A stretch of DNA of 64,000 nucleotides from Micromonospora sp. M71_S20 (GCF_003664255.1 NZ_RCCV01000001.1:1426001-1490000); one strand, 5' to 3'; positions 46,084-58,414 are shown, counted from the first letter of the stretch. Notes: generated from the letters alone by a model not told the origin. A program made the numbers and translations.

Positions 46084-47247
46084 TCAGCCCTTCAGGAGCT
46101 GACGGGCCATCACGATGCGCTGCACCTGGTTGGTGCCCTCGTAGATCTGCGTGATCTTGGCGTCCCGCATCATCCGCTCGACCGGGTAGTCGCGGGTGTA
46201 GCCGTAGCCGCCGAGCAGCTGCACGGCGTCGGTGGTGATCTCCATGGCCGCGTCCGAGGCGAAGCACTTGGCCGCCGCGCCGAAGTAGGTCAGGTCGGCG
46301 TCGCCCCGCTCGGACTTGCCGGCCGCCGCGTACGTCAGCTGCCGGGCCGCCTCCAGCTTCATGCCCATGTCGGCGAGCATGAACTGGACGCCCTGGAACT
46401 CGGCGACCGCCTTGCCGAACTGCTTGCGCTCCTGGACGTACCCCTTGGCGTAGTCGAGCGCGCCCTGGGCGATGCCGACGGCCTGCGCGGCGATGGTGAC
46501 CCGGGTGTGGTCCAGGGTCTTCATCGCGGTGCCGAAGCCGGTGCCCTCGGCGCCGATCATGCGGTCCGCGGGGATCCGGACGTTGTCCAGGTAGACCTCG
46601 CGGGTCGGCGAGCCCTTGACGCCGAGCTTCTTCTCCGGGGCGCCGAAGCTGACCCCGGCGTCGGACTTCTCGACCACGAAGGCGGAGATGCCCCGGGACC
46701 GGGCCGACGCGTCGGTCACCGCGAAGACGGTGTAGAACTCCGACACCCCCGCGTTGGTGATCCAGCGCTTCACGCCGTTGAGCACCCAGTGATCGCCGTC
46801 ACGCACCGCGCGGGTGGTCATCGACGCCGCGTCGCTGCCGGCCTCCGGCTCGGAGAGGCAGTACGAGAACATCGCCTCGCCCGCCGCCACCGGGGTCAGG
46901 TAGCGCCGCTTGAGCTCCTCGGAGCCGGCCAGCAGCAGCGGCATGGTGCCGAGCTTGTTGACCGCCGGGATCAGCGAGGACGAGGCGCAGGCCCGCGCCA
47001 CCTCCTCGATCACGATGGCTGTGGCCAGCGCGTCCGCGCCCGCGCCGCCGTACTCGACGGGGACGTGCGGGGCGTGGAAGTCGGCGGCCCGCAGCGCGTC
47101 GTACGACGCCTTCGGAAACTCGCCGGTCTCGTCCGCCTCGGCGGCGTGCGGCGCCACCTTGGCCGCACAGACCTCACGGACCGCCTCCCGGATCGCCTCG
47201 TGCTCCTCGGGCAACCGGTAGACGTCGAACGACTGCTCTGCGGCCAT
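46084..47247 (-). CDS. Acyl-CoA dehydrogenase (FadE25-like)
   Basis: 387 residues. FAD enzyme that forms the 2,3-double bond in acyl-CoA. FAD/substrate motifs FSYCLSEPEAGSDAASM and WITNAGVSEFYTVF; the catalytic Glu is Glu370 in IYEGTNQVQR. ATG 47247 has GGAGG seven bases upstream. By neighbourhood (near purEK) it corresponds to Rv3274c/FadE25. Chain-length preference is not visible. Confidence 0.95.
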   Translation of the reverse strand: MAAEQSFDVYRLPEEHEAIREAVREVCAAKVAPHAAEADETGEFPKASYDALRAADFHAPHVPVEYGGAGADALATAIVIEEVARACASSSLIPAVNKLGTMPLLLAGSEELKRRYLTPVAAGEAMFSYCLSEPEAGSDAASMTTRAVRDGDHWVLNGVKRWITNAGVSEFYTVFAVTDASARSRGISAFVVEKSDAGVSFGAPEKKLGVKGSPTREVYLDNVRIPADRMIGAEGTGFGTAMKTLDHTRVTIAAQAVGIAQGALDYAKGYVQERKQFGKAVAEFQGVQFMLADMGMKLEAARQLTYAAAGKSERGDADLTYFGAAAKCFASDAAMEITTDAVQLLGGYGYTRDYPVERMMRDAKITQIYEGTNQVQRIVMARQLLKG

Positions 47248-47496
47248 GTCGGCCCCTCCCCTTCACCGCTATCATGCGCAGTCTGTAGCGTCTCCTGACC
47301 GCCGACGGCGCAGACTGAAGGATAGCGACAGAGTTCAGCTCATGTTACCGCCGCGTAGCCTTGGACGTGGCGGAGCGCCGACGCCGCCCGGCGACGATGG
47401 AACAGGCAGACGTTAGAGTCCCTCCGGTGCCCGCCCAGGCGCCGCAGCAGAACGCGACGCGACGATGCGACGCCAGCGCGAGCGGAGAAGACAGGC

Positions 47497-48924
47497 GTGA
47501 CGATCCCGTACCCGAACACCCAGCCGATGCCCGCCATCGCCGCGGTGACGCCCCCCTCCGGCGCGCAACGGCCGCGGGTGACCTTCCTGGGCACCGGCTA
47601 TCTCGGTGCGACCTACGCCATCTGCTACGCGGAACTCGGCTACGAGGTCCTCGGCTTCGACGTCGACACCGACAAGATCGCCATGCTCAACGCCGGCGAG
47701 GTGCCGATCCACGAGCCCGGCCTCGACGAGCTGCTCAAGCGCAACCTGGCGGCCGGGCGGCTGCGGTTCAGCACGGACATCGCCGAGGTCGCCGAGTTCG
47801 GTGACGTGCACTTCATCTGCGTCGGCACGCCGCAGCGCGCCGACGGGATGGGCGCCGACCTGTCGTACGTCGAGGCGTCGGTCACCAGCCTGGCCCAGCA
47901 CCTGACCCGCAAGGCGCTGATCGTCGGCAAGTCGACCGTGCCGGTCGGCACCGCCGAGTGGGTGGAGCAGCTGGTCAGCAAGCACACCCCGGCCGACCTG
48001 GGCGTCGAGGTGGCGTGGAGCCCGGAGTTCCTCCAGGAGGGCTTCGCCGTCGACGACGTGCTGCGGCCCAACCGGATCGTCGTCGGCGTCAAGAGCGAGT
48101 GGGCCAACGGCATGCTCTACGCCGCCCACAAGGGCGTCTTCGACCTGGCCGCCACGGAGGACCGCGAGGTGCCCCTGGTGGTCACTGACTTCGCCACCGC
48201 CGAGCTGGTCAAGGTCGCCGCGAACGCCTTCCTCGCCACCAAGATCTCCTTCATCAACGCGATGGCCGAGGTCTGCGAGGCCTCCGGCGGCGACGTCACC
48301 CACCTCGCCCGGGCCATCGGCTTCGACCCGCGCATCGGCAACCGGTTCCTCCAGGCCGGGCTCGGCTTCGGCGGCGCCTGCCTGCCCAAGGACATCCGCG
48401 CGTTCCAGGCCCGCGCCCAGGAGCTGGGCGCCGGGGAGGCGCTGCGCTTCCTGCACGAGGTCGACCTGATCAACCTGCGCCGCCGGACCCGGGTGGTCCA
48501 GCTCGCCGCCGAGCTGCTCGGCCGCCGCTCCGGGCCCGCCGGACCGGACCTCTCCGGCACGCGCGTGGCCGTGCTCGGCGCGACCTTCAAGCCCAACACC
48601 GACGACGTACGCGACGCGCCGGCGCTCTCCGTCGCCTCACTGCTGCGCAAGGCCGGCGCCGACGTGCACGTCTACGACCCGCAGGGCATGGAGCGGGCGC
48701 GCGCCGTGGCGCCCGAGCTGGTCTACGAGCCCGGCATCAACGAGGCCGTGACCGGGGCGGACCTGGTCTGCGTACTCACCGAGTGGGCCGACTTCCGCAA
48801 CGCCGACCCGGTGGCCCTCGGCGAGCTGGCCGCCGGCCGCAAGGTGGTCGACGGCCGCAACTGCCTCGATTCGGCACTGTGGACGCAGGCCGGCTGGGAG
48901 TACCGCGGCATGGGCCGCCCCTGA
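47497..48924 (+). CDS. ugd: UDP-glucose 6-dehydrogenase
   Basis: 475 residues. Oxidises UDP-glucose to UDP-glucuronate, a precursor of acidic polysaccharides. NAD fold FLGTGYLGATYA; Lys239 and Asn243 in LVKVAANAFLATKISF; catalytic Cys295 in GFGGACLPKD; C-terminal LGATFKPNTDDVRDAPAL. GTG 47497 has a GGAGA-type site. The related GDP-mannose and UDP-ManNAc dehydrogenases are less likely from the motif set, but substrate should be confirmed. Confidence 0.92.
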   Translation: MTIPYPNTQPMPAIAAVTPPSGAQRPRVTFLGTGYLGATYAICYAELGYEVLGFDVDTDKIAMLNAGEVPIHEPGLDELLKRNLAAGRLRFSTDIAEVAEFGDVHFICVGTPQRADGMGADLSYVEASVTSLAQHLTRKALIVGKSTVPVGTAEWVEQLVSKHTPADLGVEVAWSPEFLQEGFAVDDVLRPNRIVVGVKSEWANGMLYAAHKGVFDLAATEDREVPLVVTDFATAELVKVAANAFLATKISFINAMAEVCEASGGDVTHLARAIGFDPRIGNRFLQAGLGFGGACLPKDIRAFQARAQELGAGEALRFLHEVDLINLRRRTRVVQLAAELLGRRSGPAGPDLSGTRVAVLGATFKPNTDDVRDAPALSVASLLRKAGADVHVYDPQGMERARAVAPELVYEPGINEAVTGADLVCVLTEWADFRNADPVALGELAAGRKVVDGRNCLDSALWTQAGWEYRGMGRP

Positions 48925-48938
48925 CGATCGACGACCGA

Positions 48939-48972
48939 CGGCCGGTCGCGGAGCACGCTCCGCGACCGGCCG
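48939..48972 (+). terminator. Strong terminator hairpin after ugd
   Basis: CGGCCGGTCGCGGAG-CACG-CTCCGCGACCGGCCG, perfect 15-bp arms, 15 bases after the stop, followed by TTCG. Confidence 0.9.
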
Positions 48973-49086
48973 TTCGCCGTCCGCGTGGACGATCTTTGCC
49001 CCGGACCCGCCGACAACTGTCGAAATCCGCGCCCACATTGGGCATGCTGCCAAGGTGGGAGTCCACAGTGCGGGTGGAGGGGTGTC

Positions 49087-52000
49087 GTGGCGAGCTTTCA
49101 GTGCTCCTCGTGCGGCCGGGAGATCAAACCGGCCGCCAGCTGCCCGCACTGTGGTGCGCACCAGCCACAGTGGGTCGAGCACCTGGCGGAGATCGAGCGG
49201 TCCATCGCGGAGATGAAGGCCCGCGAGGCCGCCATCGCCAGCGAGCAGCGGCAGATCGCCGCCAAGATGCAGGCCGCGCTCTTCCAGCGGGACATCCTCG
49301 CCCACGCGGGTGAGGAACGTCTCAAGCAGGCCACCCGCCCCCGTCGGGTGCTGCGCCGCAGGCCGGGCCGCCGGCCACCCACGGCCGCCACCGGCGCCCC
49401 GCCCCGGGTCCCCCGGCAGGGCACCCCGGCCGGCCCGGAGGACCCGCCCCCGCCGTCGACCGCCACCTGGCTCGACGCCGACGATCCGGAGCACCCCCCG
49501 GAGGCGTCCTCCCGCGAGGTGCAGAACATCCCCCTCGGGCTCGGCGCGCTGCTGCTCGGGGTCGCCGCCGTGGTCTTCGCCGCGGTGGCCACCAGCTCGA
49601 TGGACGCGCTGGCCCGGCTGGGCATCCTGCTGCTCGCGACCGTGCTGATGCTGCTCGCCCCGCCGGTGCTGGCCCGGCGCGGGCTGACCTCGACCGCCGA
49701 GACCATCTCCGCGGTCGGCCTGCTCCTGGTGCCGCTCGCCGGCTACGCGCTGTGGGCGGTGGACCGGATCGGCAACGGCGGCGCCTCGGGCGCGATCTTC
49801 GCCGGCATCATCTTCGCCGTCACCGCCGGCGTCTCCTTCGGCTACGCGGGCTGGACGGGGCTGCGCGCGCCCCGGTTCGCCACGGTGCTGGCCGCCCAGC
49901 CGGTGCTGCCGCTGCTGGCGGCCGACCGGATCACCGGCCCGGGCGGCTGGGCGCTCGTGCTGACCGCGGTGGCCCTGCTCGACCTCTGGCTGGCGCGGTC
50001 GACGGTCACCGTGGAGCGGCCGGTCCGCCGGGACCTGCCCGGGCCCTCGGCGACCCCCGCCGGGTCCCCGGCCGCACCCCGGCAGCGCCGCGCCGACGGC
50101 CGCCCGGAGGGGGCGCCCGAGGAGGCCGGCGAGGTGCTCGACGGCGGGCTACCGGCGCAGGACCGGGTGCCCGCCGCCCGCCCGGTGCCGTGGCTGCGCG
50201 AGCTGACCTGGGCGCTGCACGGGGTGGCGGTCGCCCTCGCCCTCGCGTACGCCGTCTCCGCCCTGCTCCGCGCGGGCACCGTGCCGGCCGCGACCGGGGC
50301 CGGCACGGTGCTGCTGCTGGCCGCCGCGGTGGGGCTGGCCGGGACGCTGGTGCTGCGCCGGCCGCCGCTGCCCGACCTCGGCGCCGGGATCTTCACCCTC
50401 GCCGTGATCGGCGCGCTGAGCCGGATCGCCTCGGTGGCGTTCCCCGGGCGGGCGCTGCTGCTGATCGCGGCGGTCATCACGCTGACCGGGCTGGCCGTCC
50501 GGGCGGTGCCGGAGGCGGCCCGACGTGGGCCGCAGCTCGCCTCGGCGGTGGCGCTCACGGTCAGCGGGGTGGTGGTCGCCGGGGGTGCCCTGCGCGCCGG
50601 GGTCGCCCCCGTCCGGGCCGCGCTGCCGGCCTGGGCCGCCGACCTGGACCGCTACCCGGCCGAGCTGGCGGCGGCCGTGGGACCGGCCGCCTGGCAGCTC
50701 GCCGTGAGCGCCTTCCTGCTGACCGTCGCCGCGGTGCTGGCCCTGCCTCCCGAGATCCGCCGGGAGTTCGCGGTGGTCGGCGCGGCGCTGACCGCGCTCG
50801 CCGTACCGGCGTCGTTCGGTCTCGGTTGGGCGGTGGCGCCCTGGCCGATGGTGCTGACGGCGGTCGGCATCGGGGTGGTCGGGCTCTCCGCCCGCACCGA
50901 ACGCGCGGCGCTGGCGCACGCGGCGACCGCCGCCGGAGTCGGCCTGTTCGGCGCGGGTGCGGGACTGGCCCGGCCGGCGTTGACCACCGCGGTCCTGCTC
51001 ACCCTGTTCGCCGCCGGGGTCCTGGTCGCCGTGGCGCCCCGGATGCGGCTCGCCCCGGCGGCGGCCGACACCGTCTCGGCCTGGGCCGCCGGGGGCGCGG
51101 CGTTCGCGCTGCCGGGCGCGGTGGCCGCCTTCGTCGCCGCGACCGTGCCGGCCGACCCGACGCCCACCCCGGCGAGCCTGCGCGAGGTCACCGTCCCGGT
51201 GCTCGCGGCCAGCTTCCTGGCGGTCTGCGTCACCCTCGGACACGCCGCCGTCGTGCAGGTCTCCCAGCGCCGCATCCCGACGCCGCTGGCGGTGGGTACC
51301 GCCCTCGGCGCGGTCACGGTCACCGCCGCCGCGTTCGGTGCCCCGGGCGCCACCGCCGCCGACGCCTGGGTCGGCGGCCTGCTGCTCGTCGCCGCCGCGA
51401 TGGTGGTGTTCGCCGGCCCCATCGACGCCGGCCGGCGCTCCGACCTCACGCTGGACGGCTCCGACCTGGCCGCCGCGGCGGTGACCGCCGCCCTGATCGC
51501 CACCCTGGCCCGGATCGCGGCCGTCCTCGCCCCCGGCGGGCAGCTCGCCGTCGCCGCCGCGCTGGTGCTGGTGGTGGCCGTGGCCGCCCGGGCCATGCCG
51601 GAGGAGTGGCGACGCGGGCCGATCGTCGGCCTCGCCGTCGGCGGCGTGCTGATCGGGCTGCTGGCCGGCTGGAGCGCGCTGCGGGGCGGGCTGGGGGTGC
51701 TCGCGACCCCGGGGCCGATCTGGGCCGGCGACCTGACCGGTTGGCCGGCCGGGCCGACCGGTGGGTCGACGTGGCAGGCCCCGGTCGCGCTGGCCCTGCT
51801 CGGCGTCGCCGCCGCCGTCCTGCTGCCGCCACCGTGGAAGTACGACGTGTCGGGCGCGGCGGCCGTGCTCGCCACGATCGGCGCGCCGGCCGCGTTCGAC
51901 CTGCCGTGGTGGTCGCCCGTCCTGGTCGGCGGCATGGTCGCCACCGTCTTCGGGGCTGCCGCCGTGGCCGCGGTCGACCCCCGCGCCGGCCTGTCCCGGG

Positions 52001-53997
52001 CGGTCGTGGCCGGTGCCGTCGCCCTGCACGCCGCCGGGGCGGGCCTGGTCCGGCCGTGGACCACCGCGCTCGCGCTGGGCAGCATCGCGCTGATCGGCAT
52101 CGTGGTGGCGGCGCTGGCCCGGTCGCTGGCCGTGCCGCTGGTGGACGACATCGAGACCGAGGGGATGCCGCCGCACCTCGCCCAGATCGGGGGCGCCGCG
52201 GCCGGCGCCGCCCTGCTCGCGTTCCCCGGCGCCGTCGCGGCGCTGGCGGCCGAGTTCGGGCGTACGCCGGAGGTGGTGCTCACCGCCGCGTTGGCCGCGT
52301 CGAGCCTGGGCCTGGCGGCGGTGGCCGCCGTCCGGCGACGGATCCCGCAGTACCTGCCCTGGGCCAGCGCGGCGGTGGTCGGCGGCGCCACGGTGAGCGC
52401 CCTGGCCGCCGTCCCCGCCGGCATGCCCGTCGGCGTCTACGCCGCCGCGGCGGCCCTGCTCGGGGTGCTCGCGGAGCTGGTCCGGGGCGCGACCGAGCCG
52501 CCGGTCGGCGCGGCTCAGCCGGTCCGGCGCTGGTCGGTGCTGCTCGACGGTGCGCTGCGGCGGCTGCCGGACGACGGCACGCAGCGCCGCTGGCGGGTCA
52601 GCCCCGCCGCCGGTGCGCTCGCCGCCGCCGCGCTGCCCACCGCCCTGGCGCTGGTGTCGATCGCGCCGTCCCTGGTCGTCGCCCTGGTCGACCCGCACCG
52701 CAGTCTCGGCCGGGTCTGGCAGGGGCCACCGCCGGAGCTGCTCACCCCGCCGCCCGACGCGGTCGACGCGACCCACGTGCTGACCGCGCTGCTGCTCACC
52801 GCGACCGCCGCGCTCGCCGCCACCGGCTTCAGCGGCGGGCGACGTTCCCGGGCCGTGCCGGTGGTGCTGCCCGGCGCCGCCGTCACCCTGCTGATCACCC
52901 CGGTGTCGCTCGGCAACGGCTGGCCGGCGAGCACCCTGGCGGCGCTGTCCGTGTTCACCATCTCGATGCTGGGCCTGGCGCTCACCCCGCCCCCGCCGCT
53001 GGCCGAGCGGGCCCGCTCGCTGCGGCTGGCCCGGGTGCTCGTCTTCGCCATCGGCCTGGCCGCCGGGAGCGCGGGCCTGATCGGCGGCCTGGCGACGCGG
53101 GAGCTGACCCTGTTCACCCTGGGCGGCGCGGTCGGCGTCGGCACGGTGGCCGCGATCTTCGGCACCACCCAGCGGGCGCGCATCCTCGGCTGGCTGTTCG
53201 CCTCGCTGACGGCGCAGCTCTTCGTGCTCACCGCCGGCCTGGTGGCCGGCCTCGCGGCCGTCTGGTCCGCGTTCGGCGTACTGGCGGTCGGCGCGGCCCT
53301 TCAGGTGTTCGCCGCGACCCTGCCCCGGCTGCGTCGCCCCGAGGCCCAGCGGGAGGCGGCCACCGTCGAGTGGAGCGGGTACGCCGCCGCCCTGATCGCC
53401 CTGGCGCTGGCCTTCGACTCGCCCCGGCACATCGCGGCGCTGCTGGCCGCCTGGGGTGCGGTGCTGGGCGTGGCGGCGACCCGACCGGGCCGCCGGCCGG
53501 TGGAGCGGCGCATCCTGTTCTGGGCGGTGGTGGTCTGCGAGATCGCCGCCTGGTGGATCCTGCTGCGGGTCGCCGACGTGGCGCTGCCGGAGGCATACAC
53601 GCTGCCCTTCGCGGCGCTCGCTTTGCTCGTGGGCGTGCTGGAGTTGCGGCACCGGCCCGACCTGAGCAGCTGGGTCGCGTACGGGCCCGCACTGGTCGCC
53701 GCGTTCGTGCCGACCCTGGCGATCGTGCTGGCCACCGACTCCAGCACGCTGCGCCAGGTGCTGCTGCTGCTCGGCGCCGTGGCCGTCCTCGTCTTCGGCT
53801 CGATGAGCCAGCAGCAGGCGCCGGTGATCGTCGGCGCCGCCGTGACGGCGATCGCGGCGGTGCACGCCCTGTTCAGCCTGGGGCCGTGGCTGGCCCTGAT
53901 CCCCGTCGGCATCCTGCTGCTGGCGCTCGGCGCGAGCAACGAGCGCCGGCGCCGCGCCCAGGAACGCCTCCAGACGGCCCTACGCGGCATGCGATGA
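49087..53997 (+). CDS. Giant multi-pass membrane protein with zinc ribbon (SCO7613-type)
   Basis: 1636 residues from GTG 49087 (GGAGG six bases upstream). It begins with a zinc ribbon (CSSCGREIKPAASCPHCG), then a coiled coil (about 35-80), a basic Pro-rich linker, and from about residue 150 on an extremely hydrophobic Ala/Leu/Val/Gly region that should form several dozen membrane helices, with repeated small soluble loops. This layout resembles the SCO7613 C-terminal domain family. Enzymatic motifs are not seen. The zinc ribbon and coiled coil would sit in the cytoplasm. Function unknown. Confidence 0.85.
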   Translation: MASFQCSSCGREIKPAASCPHCGAHQPQWVEHLAEIERSIAEMKAREAAIASEQRQIAAKMQAALFQRDILAHAGEERLKQATRPRRVLRRRPGRRPPTAATGAPPRVPRQGTPAGPEDPPPPSTATWLDADDPEHPPEASSREVQNIPLGLGALLLGVAAVVFAAVATSSMDALARLGILLLATVLMLLAPPVLARRGLTSTAETISAVGLLLVPLAGYALWAVDRIGNGGASGAIFAGIIFAVTAGVSFGYAGWTGLRAPRFATVLAAQPVLPLLAADRITGPGGWALVLTAVALLDLWLARSTVTVERPVRRDLPGPSATPAGSPAAPRQRRADGRPEGAPEEAGEVLDGGLPAQDRVPAARPVPWLRELTWALHGVAVALALAYAVSALLRAGTVPAATGAGTVLLLAAAVGLAGTLVLRRPPLPDLGAGIFTLAVIGALSRIASVAFPGRALLLIAAVITLTGLAVRAVPEAARRGPQLASAVALTVSGVVVAGGALRAGVAPVRAALPAWAADLDRYPAELAAAVGPAAWQLAVSAFLLTVAAVLALPPEIRREFAVVGAALTALAVPASFGLGWAVAPWPMVLTAVGIGVVGLSARTERAALAHAATAAGVGLFGAGAGLARPALTTAVLLTLFAAGVLVAVAPRMRLAPAAADTVSAWAAGGAAFALPGAVAAFVAATVPADPTPTPASLREVTVPVLAASFLAVCVTLGHAAVVQVSQRRIPTPLAVGTALGAVTVTAAAFGAPGATAADAWVGGLLLVAAAMVVFAGPIDAGRRSDLTLDGSDLAAAAVTAALIATLARIAAVLAPGGQLAVAAALVLVVAVAARAMPEEWRRGPIVGLAVGGVLIGLLAGWSALRGGLGVLATPGPIWAGDLTGWPAGPTGGSTWQAPVALALLGVAAAVLLPPPWKYDVSGAAAVLATIGAPAAFDLPWWSPVLVGGMVATVFGAAAVAAVDPRAGLSRAVVAGAVALHAAGAGLVRPWTTALALGSIALIGIVVAALARSLAVPLVDDIETEGMPPHLAQIGGAAAGAALLAFPGAVAALAAEFGRTPEVVLTAALAASSLGLAAVAAVRRRIPQYLPWASAAVVGGATVSALAAVPAGMPVGVYAAAAALLGVLAELVRGATEPPVGAAQPVRRWSVLLDGALRRLPDDGTQRRWRVSPAAGALAAAALPTALALVSIAPSLVVALVDPHRSLGRVWQGPPPELLTPPPDAVDATHVLTALLLTATAALAATGFSGGRRSRAVPVVLPGAAVTLLITPVSLGNGWPASTLAALSVFTISMLGLALTPPPPLAERARSLRLARVLVFAIGLAAGSAGLIGGLATRELTLFTLGGAVGVGTVAAIFGTTQRARILGWLFASLTAQLFVLTAGLVAGLAAVWSAFGVLAVGAALQVFAATLPRLRRPEAQREAATVEWSGYAAALIALALAFDSPRHIAALLAAWGAVLGVAATRPGRRPVERRILFWAVVVCEIAAWWILLRVADVALPEAYTLPFAALALLVGVLELRHRPDLSSWVAYGPALVAAFVPTLAIVLATDSSTLRQVLLLLGAVAVLVFGSMSQQQAPVIVGAAVTAIAAVHALFSLGPWLALIPVGILLLALGASNERRRRAQERLQTALRGMR

Positions 53998-54001
53998 GAT
54001 C

Positions 54002-54041
54002 AGCGGCCCGTCCCCCGGCTACCGGCGCGGACGGGCCCGCT
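54002..54041. terminator. Terminator hairpin
   Basis: AGCGGCCCGTCC pairs with GGACGGGCCCGCT (one bulge) with an inner CCGG...CCGG pair, five bases after the giant membrane gene. Confidence 0.65.
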
Positions 54042-54301
54042 GAGCCCTGTGGCAGCCGGCGGTCAGGCGCTCCGGTGTGGGCGGGGCGTCCGCCGCTCCG
54101 GAGTGGGCGGCAGGTCCGCCGTTTCGGCGCTGCGCGGCAGCTCACCCACCGCCGCGGCGCTGCGCGGCAGGCCGCCCGACCCGGGCCTGCGCGCCTAGGA
54201 CCGGCGTCCGACGCCCTCGGTGATCGCTGGTCGTCGGGTCGCCGGCCTTCCGGAGAACACGCGGTGTGACTTCTCGGCTCGACCAGCCACTTGCCCCGTC
54301 T

Positions 54302-54493
54302 CCCCTTTGCTCTGCAGCCATCGACGCAACAGTCACTCTTCGTGACGGATGCTTGAAGTTTCAACCACCGCGGCGTTGGGAAAATCCCAGCTCAGCTCGC
54401 TGGTGCGTGGATGGCTGCAGAGCAAAGGGGCGGAAGGGATGCCCACGCCCCGAGCCATCACCGTAACCCTGAGCAACGCACGCATCCGTCACG
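54302..54493. repeat. Interleaved inverted repeats (MITE-like or structured RNA)
   Basis: Repeat A (54302-54328, starts CCCCTTTGCTCTGCAGCCAT) pairs with A' (54404-54430) over 27 bases with one mismatch. Repeat B CGTGACGGATGC (54341-54352) pairs perfectly with B' (54482-54493). The order A-B-A'-B' is interleaved, so only a pseudoknot could form both. A small hairpin TGGGAAAATCCCA (54377-54389) lies inside. AT-richer than the surroundings. The rest of the 53998-54607 gap holds GC-rich direct repeats (54060-54180) and no gene. Confidence 0.7.
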
Positions 54494-54607
54494 GACAGCG
54501 ACTACCTCGCATGCGCCGACGGCACCTACCATCTCGGCCCCGCCGCCGACCAGTGCCAGGTCGACGTCCGGCCCTCAAAGTCCTTCCGGCGCCGAGCGCC
54601 GAGGATC

Positions 54608-55099
54608 TCAGGCGAGGGAGGCGCGCAGGGCCGCGTCCTTCTCGGCGACCAGCTGCTCCAGGTCGGCCTGGTAGGCCGACATGCGGTCGAGCAGGGCGCG
54701 GTCGGCGGCCGCCAGGATGCGGACGGCGAGCAGCCCGGCGTTGCGGGCGTTGCCGATCGACACGGTGGCCACCGGCACGCCGGCCGGCATCTGCACGATG
54801 GAGAGCAGCGAGTCCATCCCGTCGAGGTGCTTCAACGGCACCGGGACACCGATCACGGGCAGCGGGGTCACCGAGGCGACCATCCCGGGCAGGGCGGCAG
54901 CGCCACCCGCCCCGGCGATGATGACCTTCAGGCCCCGGTCGGCCGCGGCGCGCCCGTAGTCGATCATCTTGATCGGGGTACGGTGCGCCGAGACGACCTC
55001 GACCTCGTACGACACCTCGAACTCGTCCAGCACCTCGGCGGCGGCCTTCATCGTCGGCCAGTCCGAGTCGCTGCCCATGATCAACCCAACGACGCTCAC
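54608..55099 (-). CDS. purE: N5-carboxyaminoimidazole ribonucleotide mutase
   Basis: 163 residues. Moves the carboxyl group from N5-CAIR to CAIR in purine synthesis. Class I motif [13 protein letters not shown], then [21 protein letters not shown] and GVPV. GTG 55099 overlaps the purK stop by four bases (GTGA). Confidence 0.97.
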   Translation of the reverse strand: MSVVGLIMGSDSDWPTMKAAAEVLDEFEVSYEVEVVSAHRTPIKMIDYGRAAADRGLKVIIAGAGGAAALPGMVASVTPLPVIGVPVPLKHLDGMDSLLSIVQMPAGVPVATVSIGNARNAGLLAVRILAAADRALLDRMSAYQADLEQLVAEKDAALRASLA

Positions 55100-56277
55100 G
55101 CCCGCCCCTCCCGCAACCAGCGGGCGGCTCGCGCGGCCCGCGTCCGTACGTCGTCCAGGTCGTCACCGAGCACCGTGACGTGCCCGATCTTGCGGCCGGG
55201 CCGCACCTGCTTGCCGTAGAGGTGCACCTTCGCGCCCGGCTCGGCCGCGAAGAGGTGGTGCAGCCGCTCGTCGATGGAGATCCCGCCCGGCTCGCCACCG
55301 AGCACATTCGCCATCACCACCACGGGAGCGGTCAGCGAGGTGTCGCCCATCGGGTAGTCGAGCACCGCCCGCAGGTGCTGCTCGAACTGCGACGTGCGGG
55401 CGCCCTCGATGGTCCAGTGCCCCGAGTTGTGCGGCCGCATCGCCAGCTCGTTCACCACGATCCGGCTGCCCCCCGGCGCGGCCGGGTCGGCGACCTCGAA
55501 CAGCTCCACGGCGAGCAGGCCGACCACGCCGAGCGCGGTGGCCAGGTCGATGGCGAGCTGCTGGGCGGCGACCGCCAGCTCCTCCGGCAGGCCCGGCGCG
55601 GGGGCGAGCACCTCGACGCAGATGCCGTCGCGCTGCACCGTCTCCACCACCGGGTAGGCGGCGACCTGCCCGAACGGCGAGCGCGCCACCTGCACGGCGA
55701 GTTCCCGGCGCAGCGGCACCCGCTCCTCGACGATCAGCCGGGTGCCGCCGGCCAGCAGGGTCGTGGCCAGCTCCTCGGCCTGCGTCGCGTCGTCGACCAG
55801 CCAGACGCCCCGGCCGTCGTACCCGCCGCGGGCCGCCTTGAGCACCACCGGCCAGCCGATCTCGTCGCCGAACGCCACCAGGTCGGCGGGCTCGGCGACG
55901 GGTCGCCACGCCGGGTTCGGTGCGCCCAGCTCGCCGAGCCGCTCCCGCATGGCCCGCTTGTCCTGGGCGTGCAGCAGCGCGTCGGCCGGCGGGAAGAGCT
56001 TCACGCCCTCGGCGGCCAGCGTGCGGATGTGCTCGGTGGGGACGTGCTCGTGGTCGAAGGTGACCACGTCGCAGGCCTTGGCGAAGGTGCGCAGCGCGGC
56101 GAGGTCGGTGTGGTCGCCGTACTGGACGTCGGCGGCGACCAGCGCGGCGCCGTCGTCGGGGGCCAGCGCGAGCACGCGCAGTGACTGGCCGAGGGCGATC
56201 GCGGACTGGTGGGTCATCCGGGCCAGCTGGCCGCCGCCCACCATGCCGACAACAGGCAGACCGGTACGGGAATCCAT
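55096..56277 (-). CDS. purK: 5-(carboxyamino)imidazole ribonucleotide synthase
   Basis: 393 residues. ATP-grasp enzyme making N5-CAIR from AIR and bicarbonate. N-terminal [15 protein letters not shown]-grasp [18 protein letters not shown]-terminal [20 protein letters not shown] 56277 has no ribosome site; TAGGCT sits nine bases upstream. Pairs with purE. Confidence 0.97.
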   Translation of the reverse strand: MDSRTGLPVVGMVGGGQLARMTHQSAIALGQSLRVLALAPDDGAALVAADVQYGDHTDLAALRTFAKACDVVTFDHEHVPTEHIRTLAAEGVKLFPPADALLHAQDKRAMRERLGELGAPNPAWRPVAEPADLVAFGDEIGWPVVLKAARGGYDGRGVWLVDDATQAEELATTLLAGGTRLIVEERVPLRRELAVQVARSPFGQVAAYPVVETVQRDGICVEVLAPAPGLPEELAVAAQQLAIDLATALGVVGLLAVELFEVADPAAPGGSRIVVNELAMRPHNSGHWTIEGARTSQFEQHLRAVLDYPMGDTSLTAPVVVMANVLGGEPGGISIDERLHHLFAAEPGAKVHLYGKQVRPGRKIGHVTVLGDDLDDVRTRAARAARWLREGRA

Positions 56278-56286
56278 AGCGGCGCC

Positions 56287-56292
56287 AGCCTA
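56287..56292 (-). promoter_or_regulatory. -10 hexamer TAGGCT, nearly leaderless purK promoter
   Basis: Minus-strand TAGGCT ends nine bases before ATG 56277, so a message would have at most a few leader bases. Confidence 0.4.
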
Positions 56293-56354
56293 TCGGGGCA
56301 GCCCGCCGGCCGCGCCGCCGGATGGCCGATCGCACCCGGCGGCAGCCGTGCGCC

Positions 56355-58349
<1,995 letters not shown>

Positions 58350-58355
58350 CCGACG

Positions 58356-58361
58356 ACCATA
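58356..58361 (-). promoter_or_regulatory. -10 hexamer TATGGT, leaderless type
   Basis: Minus-strand TATGGT, six bases, GTG 58349. Confidence 0.55.
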
Positions 58362-58414
58362 ACCACCCGGCGACGCGCCCGCCCGCGCTCCGACCTCCCT
58401 TCGGCGGGGTGGGT

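Noticed and set aside
50149..53865. 1238-codon minus-strand open frame inside the giant membrane gene
   Set aside because: Antisense shadow: Gly/Arg/Gln-rich with no motif, while the plus frame gives a coherent zinc ribbon and membrane helices.
49752..54269. 1505-codon plus-strand frame offset from the giant membrane gene
   Set aside because: Arg/Gly-rich out-of-frame shadow without a ribosome site.
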